A stretch of 64,000 nucleotides of DNA from Gracilaria domingensis (GCA_022539475.1 VCMS01000169.1:239279-303278), one strand, 5' to 3'; positions 9,536 through 20,498 are shown, counted from the first letter of the stretch. Made by a program: numbers and translations. The notes: generated by a model not told the origin, from the sequence alone.

Positions 9536-11104
9536 TCACCCACCGCTCTTCATAGAAGCGGAGAGCCATTTGGGCGGGGTATTCTCAAGGTCGACAATCC
9601 GTGCCTCTGGCTGTTTTGCAAGACTCTGTGCGTAGTCCTCATCAACCAGCCGCGGCACGGACCGCGCCCGAATCTCACCATCCTTGTCAACATACAGCCG
9701 TTTAGCAATCCAGCAAGCCTCATCTCCGTTTCGCTCCTGGAACATAACAGAAGTTATCGTCGTGTCTTCGACAACAACCTCTGTTTCAATCACAGTCAGC
9801 ACCGTGTCGTGCTGCACCTCGCCAACTGCGCCAAACACCTGTGCTAGAGCGGGCGGGTCGACCAGCGCCTCTACGTCGCCACACCAGCACAGCGTTGCGC
9901 CCTTCTCCGCGATCGTCACTTCTCGGATATCCTCATCTACGAAGTCTTCGCGTGCTTCAAAAGTCATCGGCTCGCGCAGCATGCGCAGCGCTTGCTCGAC
10001 ATCCGTGACTCCTAGCTGGTCCCACTCGAGTTCGAGCACCTGCTCACGGTCCGACGCCCATGTGATACCCTGGCTTGTTCCAACCGACGTAACAATCGCC
10101 CTGGAGTATAGCTCGTCACCTTTGGGAATCGCATAATATACGCTATCTCCCGTATCGTCCGTTAACCAAGTTCCGAAGTAGTGTGCGCCTGTCTTCCGCT
10201 CCACCGTCAGCCAGAAGCGATCAGAGATGCTCTGCTTTCGTGAGAGGTTGAGCACAACGACTGGCCCGTACAGGTACGGGTCGAGGCCAACCTCGGCCCA
10301 TTCAAAGTTTTTGAGTTCCGGCGTTTTCCTAGCGTACTGTCGGAGCCGCGCGTCCGTCCAGAACCTCGTGCGGGTCCACCCATAAGCGTGCACGACATTC
10401 TTAATGGAATGCACAGCGCAAGTCCAGTCGTCAAACGTTATGCGATTCCGTGCATACTCCTGATGCCTGTAGCTGATAATGATGCGCCCGGCGTCGTCAT
10501 CCTTGTGCATCCCGAGTGCCGAGAACAGGCCTTCTTCTTCCTGGTCATCTTCAGGAAAGATATGCACGAATGTCTCTGGGTCGGAGAGCTCGTTCAGCGT
10601 GATAGGGCGCGACAGAACATTGTTGAAGTGGCTGGCGTCCTTGATAAAGCCAGAGGCAACCGTCGGCTCCGTGATTTCGCGCAACTCGTCGACCTGGGTG
10701 TTCAATATTGACTGAAATCCAATGCCATCGTCCGTCGTACTTGCGAGCGATGTGACGGTAGGATCTGCCTCGTTTTTCACAACAGCGCCGAATATCGGGG
10801 CGACACAGCCCCACGGCGCCTCCTGCACCGTGTCAAACGTGCGGTCTGATGCTACGAATGTTTCAGATGTCATGTTGAACTCGTAGACGGCATGATTGGA
10901 CCCGACGAGCAAAGGGAGCCCGGCCGGACAGATGGCCGTTATGAACCCCTGTTGCAGAGCGAGCGCCAGGGAGTTGGGAAGGGCAGGACTTGGGGTGCCC
11001 TCGTCTTCTGACCGCTCCCGCAGGCTCACAAAACGCAACGGTTTGAAACCGATTCGGCGTGCGGCACCAGTTTGCAGGAAGTCGATATTAACATCATACT
11101 TCAT
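9536..11104 (-). CDS. Hypothetical protein with a possible TIR/HET-like segment
   Basis: A 522-aa intronless frame from ATG 11104; a longer frame to 11149 would need a TTG start. No family is certain. The N-terminal half (1-200) is unassigned. Residues 207-255 read IIISYRHQEY, then DDWTCAVHSIKNVV and RFWTDARL. This order of a hydrophobic strand ending ISYR, a Trp helix and a (Y/F)W-x-D-A strand resembles the first part of TIR-like or HET-type signalling domains. PVVVLNLSRK (281-290) and RFWLTVE (296-302) could match later strands and the W-E motif of that fold. The C-terminal part is acidic and unassigned. It is convergent with helicase paralogue 1 and sits between the two helicases. The TIR/HET idea is tentative; the coding call is strong because no long competing frame exists. 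Confidence 0.75.
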   Translation of the reverse strand: MKYDVNIDFLQTGAARRIGFKPLRFVSLRERSEDEGTPSPALPNSLALALQQGFITAICPAGLPLLVGSNHAVYEFNMTSETFVASDRTFDTVQEAPWGCVAPIFGAVVKNEADPTVTSLASTTDDGIGFQSILNTQVDELREITEPTVASGFIKDASHFNNVLSRPITLNELSDPETFVHIFPEDDQEEEGLFSALGMHKDDDAGRIIISYRHQEYARNRITFDDWTCAVHSIKNVVHAYGWTRTRFWTDARLRQYARKTPELKNFEWAEVGLDPYLYGPVVVLNLSRKQSISDRFWLTVERKTGAHYFGTWLTDDTGDSVYYAIPKGDELYSRAIVTSVGTSQGITWASDREQVLELEWDQLGVTDVEQALRMLREPMTFEAREDFVDEDIREVTIAEKGATLCWCGDVEALVDPPALAQVFGAVGEVQHDTVLTVIETEVVVEDTTITSVMFQERNGDEACWIAKRLYVDKDGEIRARSVPRLVDEDYAQSLAKQPEARIVDLENTPPKWLSASMKSGG

Positions 11105-12708
11105 TTTTGTCTGCTGTGCATGGCCGGGAAGGCGGGAGGCGTGCTTCAACCTGATGGAAGACGGATCTTATTCTCGCCCTTAGAACCATTCCCCGCACAA
11201 ATTAGCGTTATACACGTGCAGCATAAGGTTGATGGCCCGAATAAGCTTTTACATTCTACCTTCCTATGTCCACGCCGATGCTCCGAAATCAACCGACTTT
11301 TGCAATTGGATCAGTACAAAAGCTGCCTCCAGTTCGGACAATTGATCGCAACCTTCTCTTTTTTTTCTCCGCCCTGCTTTCAGGCGCGCATATCTTTTGG
11401 CTGAGAACAAGATGTATTCGTTGTAAAGCTTTGCTCTATAGACACAGACAGTTTGCACGTTTAAAATTGTTGGTTCAAAGGCTTTGTTGTCCTTTCTCTC
11501 AATTGGTCCAATGGTGCGACTATTTTCTGCCCAAGAGAATAGATGTAGGCAACAACCAGCTTCCAGAAATGACTATGACTTTAGCGCGTACTATCGCTCT
11601 GCAGCATGGGAAGGGCAAGAGCCATATGATATCTTGTGTATCAAATGGCCAAAAACCATTGCAGCCATTGCAGCAATGAAGAGATTTTCATACAATACTT
11701 CTCTGAAGTCCATATAGGCTCATACACTCTAGAGTAGTTTGTCGCAGAATATCCCTGTTTTCTTTAAAGCTTTACAACCAGGTGCACAAATTTGACAACC
11801 GTGATTATGATAAGGTTCTTGTGTTACATTTCTTATTTAAAAAATGGTTCTAAGCGTCCTCCCATGGTTGAGGCTGGAAATTGTACATCTGGGTCGAAAT
11901 GATAGCACAGATCTTTGCACACAACGATTCTATTTTAAAGAAGCTGCTTAATGCTCAGTTTCGAATAACAAGATTGCAGAAATCTTTAAATCACCTTGAG
12001 ATCTCTTTATTTCAGTGTTGGGGGCCACCCTCGATGCAGACTAGAAATAAAGCAATTCGACGATAAGAAGGAGGAAAGTGATTCCTTGATTTAATTGATT
12101 TGGCTATTGTAGCTGTTTCGCTGACGAACAGTGATTGATTGTCAGATCATTGTCTGATCAATTGATCAACTGCGGGTGAAAAAAGCTAAACCCTTTCATA
12201 TATTCCACGATGCGAACTAAGTGTTTCCGTTTTCCACTTGTTTCATTCACAAAATTTTTCTCCTTCTATCAGGCCTGAGAAAAGCGTAGAACCTTTTTCG
12301 GATATGAAATCCTTCTTCCTCTTTACAAACTTCAATATCCTAATCGTTAACAGGAAAGAAGATTCTCTCGCGAGACCAAGACCTACTGAATTGCCAAGCA
12401 CGGAGGAGACGTTTTGTGGGCTAACGCTAAAAGGACGCTGAGACCAGTCAAAGGAACGGGATATGCTGCATTTCAATAGGGTTTGCCACTTTTAAGGCTA
12501 GAGACCGACACTAGCTCTTGTCGTTTCAAACACGGACACTCGCAGTAGTGTACGTATGAAATATTCGAATAGAAAAGGGTCTGTCGAGCCTTTAACATCT
12601 CTGGAAGGAAAGTCTCTAAACCAAACATTTTTCATTCACTAGGTATTTAGAGCGTCAATATCTGAGGTTTGAGAATAGCCTGTCAGTGCACTACTTCGTC
12701 TTCTTCTG
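11105..12708. other. AT-rich intergenic DNA, no supported gene
   Basis: Short frames only, the longest 137 aa and without motifs. The sequence becomes AT-rich after about 11.7 kb. Confidence 0.4.
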
Positions 12709-12716
12709 TATAAAAG
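12709..12716 (+). promoter_or_regulatory. TATA box of Cys/His protein copy A
   Basis: TATAAAAG lies 90 bp upstream of the ATG at 12799. The same octamer or a one-base variant precedes every other copy of the family at a similar distance. Confidence 0.7.
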
Positions 12717-12798
12717 GGATTTCTGTAGGTGTGAAACAAAGGAAGTGGAGAGGCACCTTTCACTCCTTTGAGTCGTTTTCCTGTTCTTCTGCTCTACG

Positions 12799-13117
12799 AT
12801 GACAGACGAACACCTAGAACAACGATATTCGGCCGCTTTGGGATCGGACTATTGTCGAAGTTGTTTTCGCGGACGTGCTGCATGTTCGCATACGATGCAG
12901 TTATTTTGGCCGCCATGGAGATTGTAACAATATAGTTATCTACAGAATGAGGTACATGGTCTATGGGAGAAAAGATGGAACTGAAACTCGTCCGCTATTC
13001 TATGACTTGGCACTATGCACTAAGTGTTTTAGGCACAAGTCGCCGAAAAGGCTCTTCAATATGTCAGAGGATGAGTTAAATCGTGTGCATGTGCCCGACA
13101 ACGAGACAGCCCAGTAG
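12799..13117 (+). pseudogene. Small Cys/His protein family, copy A, frameshifted
   Basis: The ATG at 12799 opens a frame with an N-terminal CRSC pair. The rest of the family signature (HVRIRC, GDC, then LALCTKCFRHKSP) lies in the next frame, from about 12882 to the stop at 13115-13117. The two halves do not share a frame, and the gap between CRSC and the next Cys is consistent with a loss of two bases near 12880 relative to copies C, D and E. This is either a young pseudogene or a sequence error. The second half has no ATG of its own near its start. The function of the family is unknown; paired Cys and His suggest zinc binding. Confidence 0.6.
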
Positions 13118-14650
13118 AAAGCTATTTCAAAGCTGAAAAGACTACACATGCTTAAGAAGGGAGTAGCGCTTTACGTAGAAAAATGATTATGCGAGCCAGA
13201 TGTGTCTTTGTGTTGCGGATAGCATGGTCCACGATGACGGCCATCGGATCAGTGATCGTGACTTCGTTTTACTTTTTCCATAGATTACTGTACCAGGGGT
13301 AAGCAGTTTGCTCTTTACTTTTCCGTGCGTTTAGAAAGTCTCCATGAGCAACGGTTGCATGCAGCCGCTGCATCGGTCCGATGGTAAGTTGCGAAGGTAA
13401 GGATACCTATCGTACCCCTCTGAATGGTAAAACTTGGGACAAGGGTTTATTTGGGACAATCTCCCGCCATTTCTGTCCCGACCGAAACACCTCCTTCCGC
13501 ATCCAACATCATGCCGCACGCAATCCAAACTTTCCCGGGGTAACCCATTGAGGTATGTTGGCGCCATTTCTCACAAATCTGTAGTTCTACATATAACTGA
13601 CCACTACATTGGACATGTCTACACGCTTACATTCTACCACTGTCTTTCTCAACATGCCGCTTTCAATGCGGCGGCAGGCAGTCAATCACAAGAAGCGAAT
13701 TGGGTATCTGCCTGCTTTGTTTGTATTTTTGTCTTTCAACTTCAAGCACTGAAATGCGGAGAGCGCAACTTATCGAAAGCAAAGGAAAGGAAAACGGATA
13801 TCAAACATGACTGGAACCCCACTCCCATCTCGGTCTGCGTCACGATCAAGATGTCCACTGCCGCAGAAGAAGAACGTGTACATTAATGTCATGATTCTAA
13901 CTTCCGTACCAGCGATTATTCGATCTGCGTGGACCCTTAACTCGTTCTCCGACTGACTTGTCTTTCGAGAGTGCTGGAGATCTGCGCGACAAAGCGTTCA
14001 GATTTCCGTTATGTTCATGTTGTGCTGGGGACCATCACAGAGCTATTCTCTTGTCTGGCCTTTTCTCTTAACGGCAGTGCCCTCCCCACCCGCAGGCGCT
14101 ACAATGCGTCCAATGGCGTTACTTCATGTAACTTTCTCATGTCTATAAACCATGCTTCGATCGAATCTGTCTGGACCTGTTCAAGTAGCTGGTGCTGCTC
14201 CATTTTGGCCCCATGAAGACGTCAACGGTGGTTTTACCCGAACTTTCTATATATCCCTGAGCCGAACGTCACCTGTGCCATCTTGCTCCTTCAAGACGTT
14301 TCCAATAGCGCGAACCTCACGGGTTGCTCACGCTTGTAGTCCTCGAGTAGATAGGCGACGGTAAGGTGGCGGCTGCTGGCTCGAGGTCGAGAGGATTTTG
14401 TAATACTTGTCACGGCTGCAAATCAAAGTTGCTGACGCTACTAAACATGTCAAGGATGTGCTACTCTTCCAATATATGTTACAAATTGCACTACAATGAC
14501 TGCCGAAGATGGTCTTCATCTTCGTCTTCCTCGACTCGAAAAGTGTCGGCCTCCTTTGGAGACCCGAACGCGATTCGTTTCATTTTTTCCAAAGGAAAGT
14601 CAGGCACACCACGACCGAAGATGGCGCAGACCTAACAAAACTTCTTTGTT
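13118..14650. other. Intergenic, no supported gene
   Basis: Frames of 150 aa or less with no motifs. Convergent transcription is expected here between copy A and helicase paralogue 2, which ends at 14651. Confidence 0.4.
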
Positions 14651-17482
14651 CTACGACACTTCAGGCATATCTTGCGACACATTGTTCACCTCTTGGGATA
14701 GCTTGTCCACGTCCGGCATATCCTGCGACGTGTTTGTAGTGATCAACGGATGAGACGGCTCGCCCGCGTCTGGGATATCCTGCGACTTGTTTGTAGTGAT
14801 CAACGGCTGAGACGGCTTGCTCGCGTCCGGGATATCCTTCGACGCATCGGCCACTCTCGCCAGTGTTTCTTCTATCCAGGCTTCACCCAGCCCCGGATGA
14901 CCCACCATTTGCCCCAGCCCGTTGCCACGCTCTATGCCTTGCCACTGATTCAGCACATGCTTCATCTGCTGGTCTCGGTTCACCCTCTGAGCAGGACGCT
15001 CTATTTTCAGAGAATCGTATGGGACGTTGATCTTTCGGCATCCCACGCGGTGCAAAAATTCAAACGAGTCCATGTGCAGTTCAACCTTCTTCAGAAGCCC
15101 ACTATTCGGATAGACCACAAACATCCTGGGCATATCTATACCCCGGTTGACCAACTCAACCTCTTTCAACGATCGTTTCGCCCGTTCCGCCCTTCGCGCT
15201 AGCCGTGTTTCACGTTGTATCGCCCCGTGACAACCTACCTGCAGCAAATCTGTGTGACTAGTCGTCGCCACCACTTTTGATTCAACAAACGTAACACCAT
15301 CTCCAATGCCTTCATCAACCTCTAAATCAGCTCTCTGATCGTCACCTCCCTTCAACCAAGCTCTCATCCTCTGGCGTTCTTTCCATCTACGCAACCGTTC
15401 CGCTTCCTCCTTAGAATGGAGGATAAAGTCCGGTTGAGCTTTCAAGCTCGGTGCACATCGCTGCACAAAGCTCGGGTTACATCCCATACCAAACATGACT
15501 TGGTCATAATAATGAATCCTCCCCTCCTTCCGCAGCCCTTTCAGCCGCGTCAGCACCTCTTCATATACCAATGTGGCTTCCAGCTCGTCCGCATCAGCCA
15601 TTGACTCAGCGCCTTTTCCTCCACACACAACGTCCAGCAACATTGCGAGATTGCGAGTCAAATCATTCAGCTTTGCTGGCTTCTTGACGATCGACCAACG
15701 TTCAAAGTCGCGGACCTGTCTCCAGCGATAATACAACCTTTCCTGCTTCGCCATGAACGCCGTTGCAATTTTCAGCACAACCTCCCACCTATAATACGTA
15801 ATGGGCCGTGGCGTTTTAGCTAGCATCCTCAGCTTCTGGAAGAAGACCCACAGTTCACGGGGCATACCGGCGTCATCAGCATCTTCTGGTGGCACTTCAA
15901 GCTTGCCATCGTCAAGGAGCAGCTGCAATCGCACTTTCACCGCTTTCTCGATGATGGCACCTATGTTCTCTTTAGTACGCAATCGCTCCGGTTTATGTGC
16001 GCCGCTTACCAGGCAGTCTTCACGATTAAGTGAGACAGCAGGGAGGGGGTTTGTCGTCGTCGCCTGCAGACATGCCGGTGACTCCTCGCACAGCATCTTG
16101 ATATACGGGCAGTATTCCAATGCTTTTTCGACTCGGCAGGGAGGAGGCTCATAATCGTCGTCGTTCACGTTCTTCACACGGGACTTATGAGTAGCATAGG
16201 CCTGCTCTGACCATTGCACGATGAGTAGCTGTTTTCTTGCACGGGTAGCGCCAACGTAGAACATGTTAAACACGTTACGTGGGTCGTCCTTTTCGATATT
16301 CTCTGAGAAGCTATCAAGCCCAACAAGGACGATAGCGTCACTCTCGCGACCCTTGAACTTGTGGATAGTACTAGCCACGCGTTTGTTGCGATGCATTTTG
16401 AAGAAACCGGAATCGTCAAATTCACGATTGTCGTCGATGAACCACGACTGCTTTACTCCATTGACCTCAACCAGATTATTGGTGATGAGACGAGCGGGGC
16501 TATTAGGTTTGGAGGAGATGGAAGGGGATAGCAGTGCCGATGAATCCGAGTCGTAGTTCTCAAAAACCTTAACGACTTTGTTGATCACATTCAACCATGA
16601 TACTTTCCAAGACTCTTCCTGAAGACGCTTGTAGTAAATTACTGACCCCGGTGATGGTGGTCGCTTGGGATTTGCACGGATGCCTTCTCCCCACCACTGC
16701 TCGATATTATTCTTGTGTTGCTCAAACCAGCCTGGATACGGCATGCGCGCGCGGTGCAAGTTGTTTGGGTTTAGATTCTCGTTGATCCATGCAGCCATTT
16801 CATGCGTGATCCGGAAACAGATACTGAGCTTGAAGTGCTCGAATGGCACATCTGCTGCGAGGTCCTTGAAGTTGGTGTCCGCTTCAAGAATATAAGACTC
16901 ATCGGCGCCTTTGAAACGGTAGAGCAGTTGAAAAGGGTCGCCGAGGACCAGTAGCTGTGGCCGGCAACTGAGTAGAGATAAAAAGTGTCGAAGAAACTCA
17001 AAAAGCACGGGCGTCAGGTCTTGCGCTTCGTCCACAATTACTAGCCCAAAGTTTGGGAGAGCCTTCCGAGGTCGCTTCCGGTCATTTGTCCAATTTGAAA
17101 GCTCGCGGTCCGTGGTTAACCCATCGCCTCCAAAATAATGGTGTCCGAGACTGTGGATAGTCCGTGTGTCAACGAATGGTCGAAATGCTGGAGGGACCAA
17201 CTTCACAGATTGACTGCGCATGTCATCCGCCAAGCGCTTGTTGTAGGCTATGAGCAGCACATGTGGGGTTTTGATATTGCCAGTGCCCACCGTGCGCGTG
17301 CGCAGCCATTTTTGGGCAGTTTCTAGCGCTGTCCGCGTCTTCCCAGATCCGGCTACCGCATTGACGATCGCGTTACGGCCTTTTTGTGTTATGGCGACGA
17401 CAACCGCTTCTTGTTCATCGGTCAGGTTGAACGGGTGGGACGAGCGGGCAGGTTGCTGTGGGGCGGGATTTGTAGAAGCCAT
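14651..17482 (-). CDS. UvrD-type SF1 helicase with RecB/Cas4-like nuclease region and SQ-repeat tail (paralogue 2)
   Basis: A 943-aa intronless paralogue of the gene at 6576-9293, with long identical blocks across the helicase core (for example NLHRARMPYPGWFEQHKNN). Motifs: Walker A AVAGSGKTRT (about 42-51), VIVDEAQDLTP, GDPFQLLYRFKGADE, STIHKFKGRESDAI and FYVGATRARKQLL. In the C-terminal region the candidate nuclease motifs are AQPD, TFVESKVVATT (an intact E-x-K) and LLQVGCHGAI, where the Tyr of the QxxxY motif is His. So this copy keeps the lysine that paralogue 1 lost and lost the tyrosine that paralogue 1 kept. The tail has three or four ~18-aa SQ repeats (SQDIPDAGE, SQDMPDVDK and similar). 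The two genes point towards each other around the TIR/HET-like gene. Confidence 0.88.
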   Translation of the reverse strand: MASTNPAPQQPARSSHPFNLTDEQEAVVVAITQKGRNAIVNAVAGSGKTRTALETAQKWLRTRTVGTGNIKTPHVLLIAYNKRLADDMRSQSVKLVPPAFRPFVDTRTIHSLGHHYFGGDGLTTDRELSNWTNDRKRPRKALPNFGLVIVDEAQDLTPVLFEFLRHFLSLLSCRPQLLVLGDPFQLLYRFKGADESYILEADTNFKDLAADVPFEHFKLSICFRITHEMAAWINENLNPNNLHRARMPYPGWFEQHKNNIEQWWGEGIRANPKRPPSPGSVIYYKRLQEESWKVSWLNVINKVVKVFENYDSDSSALLSPSISSKPNSPARLITNNLVEVNGVKQSWFIDDNREFDDSGFFKMHRNKRVASTIHKFKGRESDAIVLVGLDSFSENIEKDDPRNVFNMFYVGATRARKQLLIVQWSEQAYATHKSRVKNVNDDDYEPPPCRVEKALEYCPYIKMLCEESPACLQATTTNPLPAVSLNREDCLVSGAHKPERLRTKENIGAIIEKAVKVRLQLLLDDGKLEVPPEDADDAGMPRELWVFFQKLRMLAKTPRPITYYRWEVVLKIATAFMAKQERLYYRWRQVRDFERWSIVKKPAKLNDLTRNLAMLLDVVCGGKGAESMADADELEATLVYEEVLTRLKGLRKEGRIHYYDQVMFGMGCNPSFVQRCAPSLKAQPDFILHSKEEAERLRRWKERQRMRAWLKGGDDQRADLEVDEGIGDGVTFVESKVVATTSHTDLLQVGCHGAIQRETRLARRAERAKRSLKEVELVNRGIDMPRMFVVYPNSGLLKKVELHMDSFEFLHRVGCRKINVPYDSLKIERPAQRVNRDQQMKHVLNQWQGIERGNGLGQMVGHPGLGEAWIEETLARVADASKDIPDASKPSQPLITTNKSQDIPDAGEPSHPLITTNTSQDMPDVDKLSQEVNNVSQDMPEVS
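14660..14870 (-). repeat. Tandem repeat encoding the SQ-rich tail of helicase paralogue 2
   Basis: Units of about 54 bp containing the same ATATCCTGCGAC and GATCAACGG blocks on the plus strand encode PSQPLITTN / SQDIPDA units. They differ in spacing and sequence from the tail of paralogue 1, so the arrays have drifted or been remade separately. Confidence 0.75.
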
Positions 17483-19407
17483 GTTGAGAATTTTTACGAA
17501 ACATGCAAAGAAATTTAGTGCTCAGTGCTGTGATGCACTCCTTCGCAGTACCAACGGTACCAAAAGGTATTAGGGGGAACTGCGGTATCGAAGGTAGAGT
17601 ACAACAGTTGAACTCTGCATGTTCTGGATCCCTGGGTCCATCTAGTGCTCGCGGAGCGAGATACCTCTCCGCTTCGGATTATCGTCAGGGAATGCCAAGA
17701 TACCAAAGGTATAAGGAGACTCCATAGACCCCAAGGGACATCACGAAGGTAAGGTTCGGAGCCACCATTAGCAAAACAAATGAACAGCAATGTGCCGGTA
17801 AGCATGAAGAATTTCATTGTTCCCAAAGCCAACCTTTGTTTTGGGCCAATGAAAGAGATGCAAGTTTGGACTGCAAAAATAACTATAAACTTTCGAGCCT
17901 GCGGAGTGTACAGCTATCCTTAAGGCTAGAAGGATATCCTTGTAGCTGTTGCTGGCTAGTCGGAACCGTAGCGGCTCAGTCAGGACATGAAATCATTGCG
18001 TCAAATGTTGTCTTTGCTGGCTGCCAAATTGGCAGCCAACAAAGATATAATTCTGCCAAATATGATTATCACAGTAGATAAGCGCCATCTTGTGCGTTTT
18101 CCTGCATCTCGTCTGGCCCCTACCGAAAGGTGAGCGGCCTGATGGAGTTCAGCTGGTATCGACACGAACCAGCGGCATGCCGAATAAAGACTGCGGCACG
18201 CTATCAAAGACCTCTGGACCTCTTAGTGTCTATTCGACCGATGTGATTGTGCGAAAACGATTATTTTTTGCTCGATTTTGACGCTTCATATAGATGCCGT
18301 AAGTAACACAATTGAGATTCCTTCAAAACTCAATTATAGCTTTCGTCGTGATTTGTAGAAACATTTTGGTCACACTAGCGAATAGAAACCATGAAACCAA
18401 CTTCCCCCGCTTTCGGAACTGAGGAAAGACGGCTTGTCAGTCGCCATCTTGTCTAAATTTAGAAAAGTGGCCTTTGAGGCCACTGTACATCTCTCCGACG
18501 TCAAAGAGCATGCAGCATGATGCATGCGTGGCGAAGTATTGTTCTCTTGATCTTGGAGTGTCCCCATGGGCTCCCACGCAACAGGGTAGGCATGGCTTTC
18601 CAAACTAATATCTCCATACCGAAACGCTTTTGTGTATGGGCTTCAATCAATGCCGCTGATTGAGGGTGGATCTAATTTTCCTATCTATATCACCTCATAT
18701 AAATGCTCCATGCGAGAAAGATGGAAAGGCTTCGTAGCATTCACTTTGTCAGCATGAAATCCAGCGCAATGGATACGAACCACCTGAACAAAATGTGGTA
18801 TGGCTGTTGCAGCATCTCGAAGAGTTGCGTAAGGGCACACGACATCGACTCGAAACCCTCGATCTGTTTACTCACGCTTTTCAATTCCTCTGCAACTTCA
18901 CAAAAAGAATCCAGAGCTTCTCCAGCTACAATCTTTGCTCCTTCCCAGAACCTTGTCAGCATTATTTCTTGCGTAGGAGTAAGAAAGGCACTTCCCACAA
19001 GTATTTCCGTCAAAACACTGACACCGCATTCAGATGTCTTGTGAATGCTTTCTCTTGACCAATAAATTATTGGCAGCCTTCTTCGGAAAAGAAGGAAGTA
19101 GTGACAGGATTCTAAAGAAGTATTTGGTCTGAAAGGCAGACAGATTCTTTTCAACCTGGCTTCATCGAATCGACTGCACTTGTATCTGCATTTAGATCAT
19201 CAGCATATCGATAGAACCAGAGTTAGCTCCCAGCATTGTGGACCGTTTCGGCTCTCTTTCTTTGTCTCTCAAGTTTTAGCGTGTAAAGAAGCGCCGACGG
19301 CAGACTTGTTTCGCTGCTATCGATCTTAATCGGATCGAAATCAGCCAAATCACATGGCAGAGTTTACACTATCGCTTGATGGGTCATGCATGGTCACATG
19401 CCATCAA
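17483..19407. other. Intergenic with small inverted repeats
   Basis: No gene is well supported. A small inverted repeat lies at 18010-18045 (arms around GGCTGCC). A minus-strand frame at 18741-18962 from an internal ATG (73 aa, helix-like, hydrophobic end) is the best short candidate but has no motif or homologue I recognise. Confidence 0.35.
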
Positions 19408-19415
19408 TATAAAAT
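19408..19415 (+). promoter_or_regulatory. TATA box of Cys/His protein copy B
   Basis: TATAAAAT lies 91 bp upstream of the ATG at 19499, the same spacing as at copy A. Confidence 0.6.
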
Positions 19416-19498
19416 CAATTCATGTCCTCCAGAGTACCTCAATGAATGTCTTCGCATGGAATGCAATCATAATCTCAAAAGAGCTCTTCTCTGTCACT

Positions 19499-19840
19499 AT
19501 GCCAAGCGGAAACCAAGGGCAATCAGCATCATCATCGGCCGAACGGAATCCTCGTCGAATTGGTAATATAAGATTTCCTTCTTTTTATAAGATAGATCCG
19601 AGACATGTTCGCATTAGATGTAATGTGTTCGTGGGTGCCAGGCAATGCAACAATCATCCAACCTACAGAATTCAAGGGATTGTTAACAACGAAGATCGCA
19701 GCTATTTCAAGTTGGCGTTGTGTATTTCATGTCCGCTTCACACTTCCCCCACAAGATTGCTAAACGTTCCAGCAGAAACGGTTGAACGAGTCATCGACAT
19801 GTTTATGTATTGTGAACGTTGTCACGGCCCGACGCAGTGA
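19499..19840 (+). CDS. Small Cys/His protein family, copy B
   Basis: 113 aa from ATG 19499 (MPSGNQGQSASSS). An upstream extension of the frame to 19376 lies over the TATA box and is unlikely. It lacks the N-terminal CxxC of other copies but keeps HVRIRCNVFVGARQC and the hallmark KLALCISCPLHTSP. It has an extra C-terminal CERCHG that could replace the missing pair. The N-terminus is Ser/Gln-rich. Function is unknown; at least six Cys/His in zinc-finger-like spacing argue for zinc binding. The conserved motif also appears in copies A, C, D and E. Confidence 0.7.
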   Translation: MPSGNQGQSASSSAERNPRRIGNIRFPSFYKIDPRHVRIRCNVFVGARQCNNHPTYRIQGIVNNEDRSYFKLALCISCPLHTSPTRLLNVPAETVERVIDMFMYCERCHGPTQ

Positions 19841-20379
19841 AAAGAAAAGTTGGCTGCTCATAATGTTCATTATTATCAGTGGTGATAGATCGATTCATGT
19901 TGGAAAGCTCACAATAATGTCGCTGTTACCTTTGACTTAAGAATATTGGTCGGCCCATTTAAGCCCGGAGAAAATGACTTGAGCAATGACCTCGTTTACC
20001 AGGCACATTCAGACATTGTTAGTAGAATAAATGACCTTGTTGCAAAACAACGCTATACATAAAGGGATTGATGCTCTCACCTCTTACCAAGTTTCTGTCC
20101 TGTGCTGGGACTTGACGAAATCGCTATCAATGATGATCTTAACTTCTATAATGCTTGCAAAGAGACATCATTTTCATTCACAGAATGTGAAAGAATGGAT
20201 ATCCAGGCCGCCCTGCCGATGCTAGTACCCAGGGCACTGGGACTGCTCAAACATGGCATGCACAGCTAGAACTTGCAAGAAGAAAGCAACGTTGCATTAT
20301 CTTGATTCTTCTTACGCGTTTTAACCGGAAATATCGATAGCGCATTTTCGGGAACGAAGCACCCTCAAGTGTTGTGAAG
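19841..20379. other. Intergenic, nothing recognised
   Basis: AT-rich spacer between family copies B and C, with no frame of note. Confidence 0.4.
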
Positions 20380-20387
20380 TATAAAAG
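20380..20387 (+). promoter_or_regulatory. TATA box of Cys/His protein copy C
   Basis: TATAAAAG lies about 119 bp upstream of the ATG at 20499. Confidence 0.65.
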
Positions 20388-20498
20388 CTCCTCGATGACA
20401 AACGCCACCCTCATGAACGACTTCCTGTTCGCATGCGAACAACATCGTCCCCATTGCTTACTCATCGATTTGAAGTCTTTGTTTCCGTCTTATTAAAC

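Noticed and set aside
14366-14753. Overlapping plus frames (76-89 aa) at the helicase 3' end
   Set aside because: They overlap the SQ-repeat tail of the minus-strand helicase or the adjacent non-coding DNA and have no motifs.
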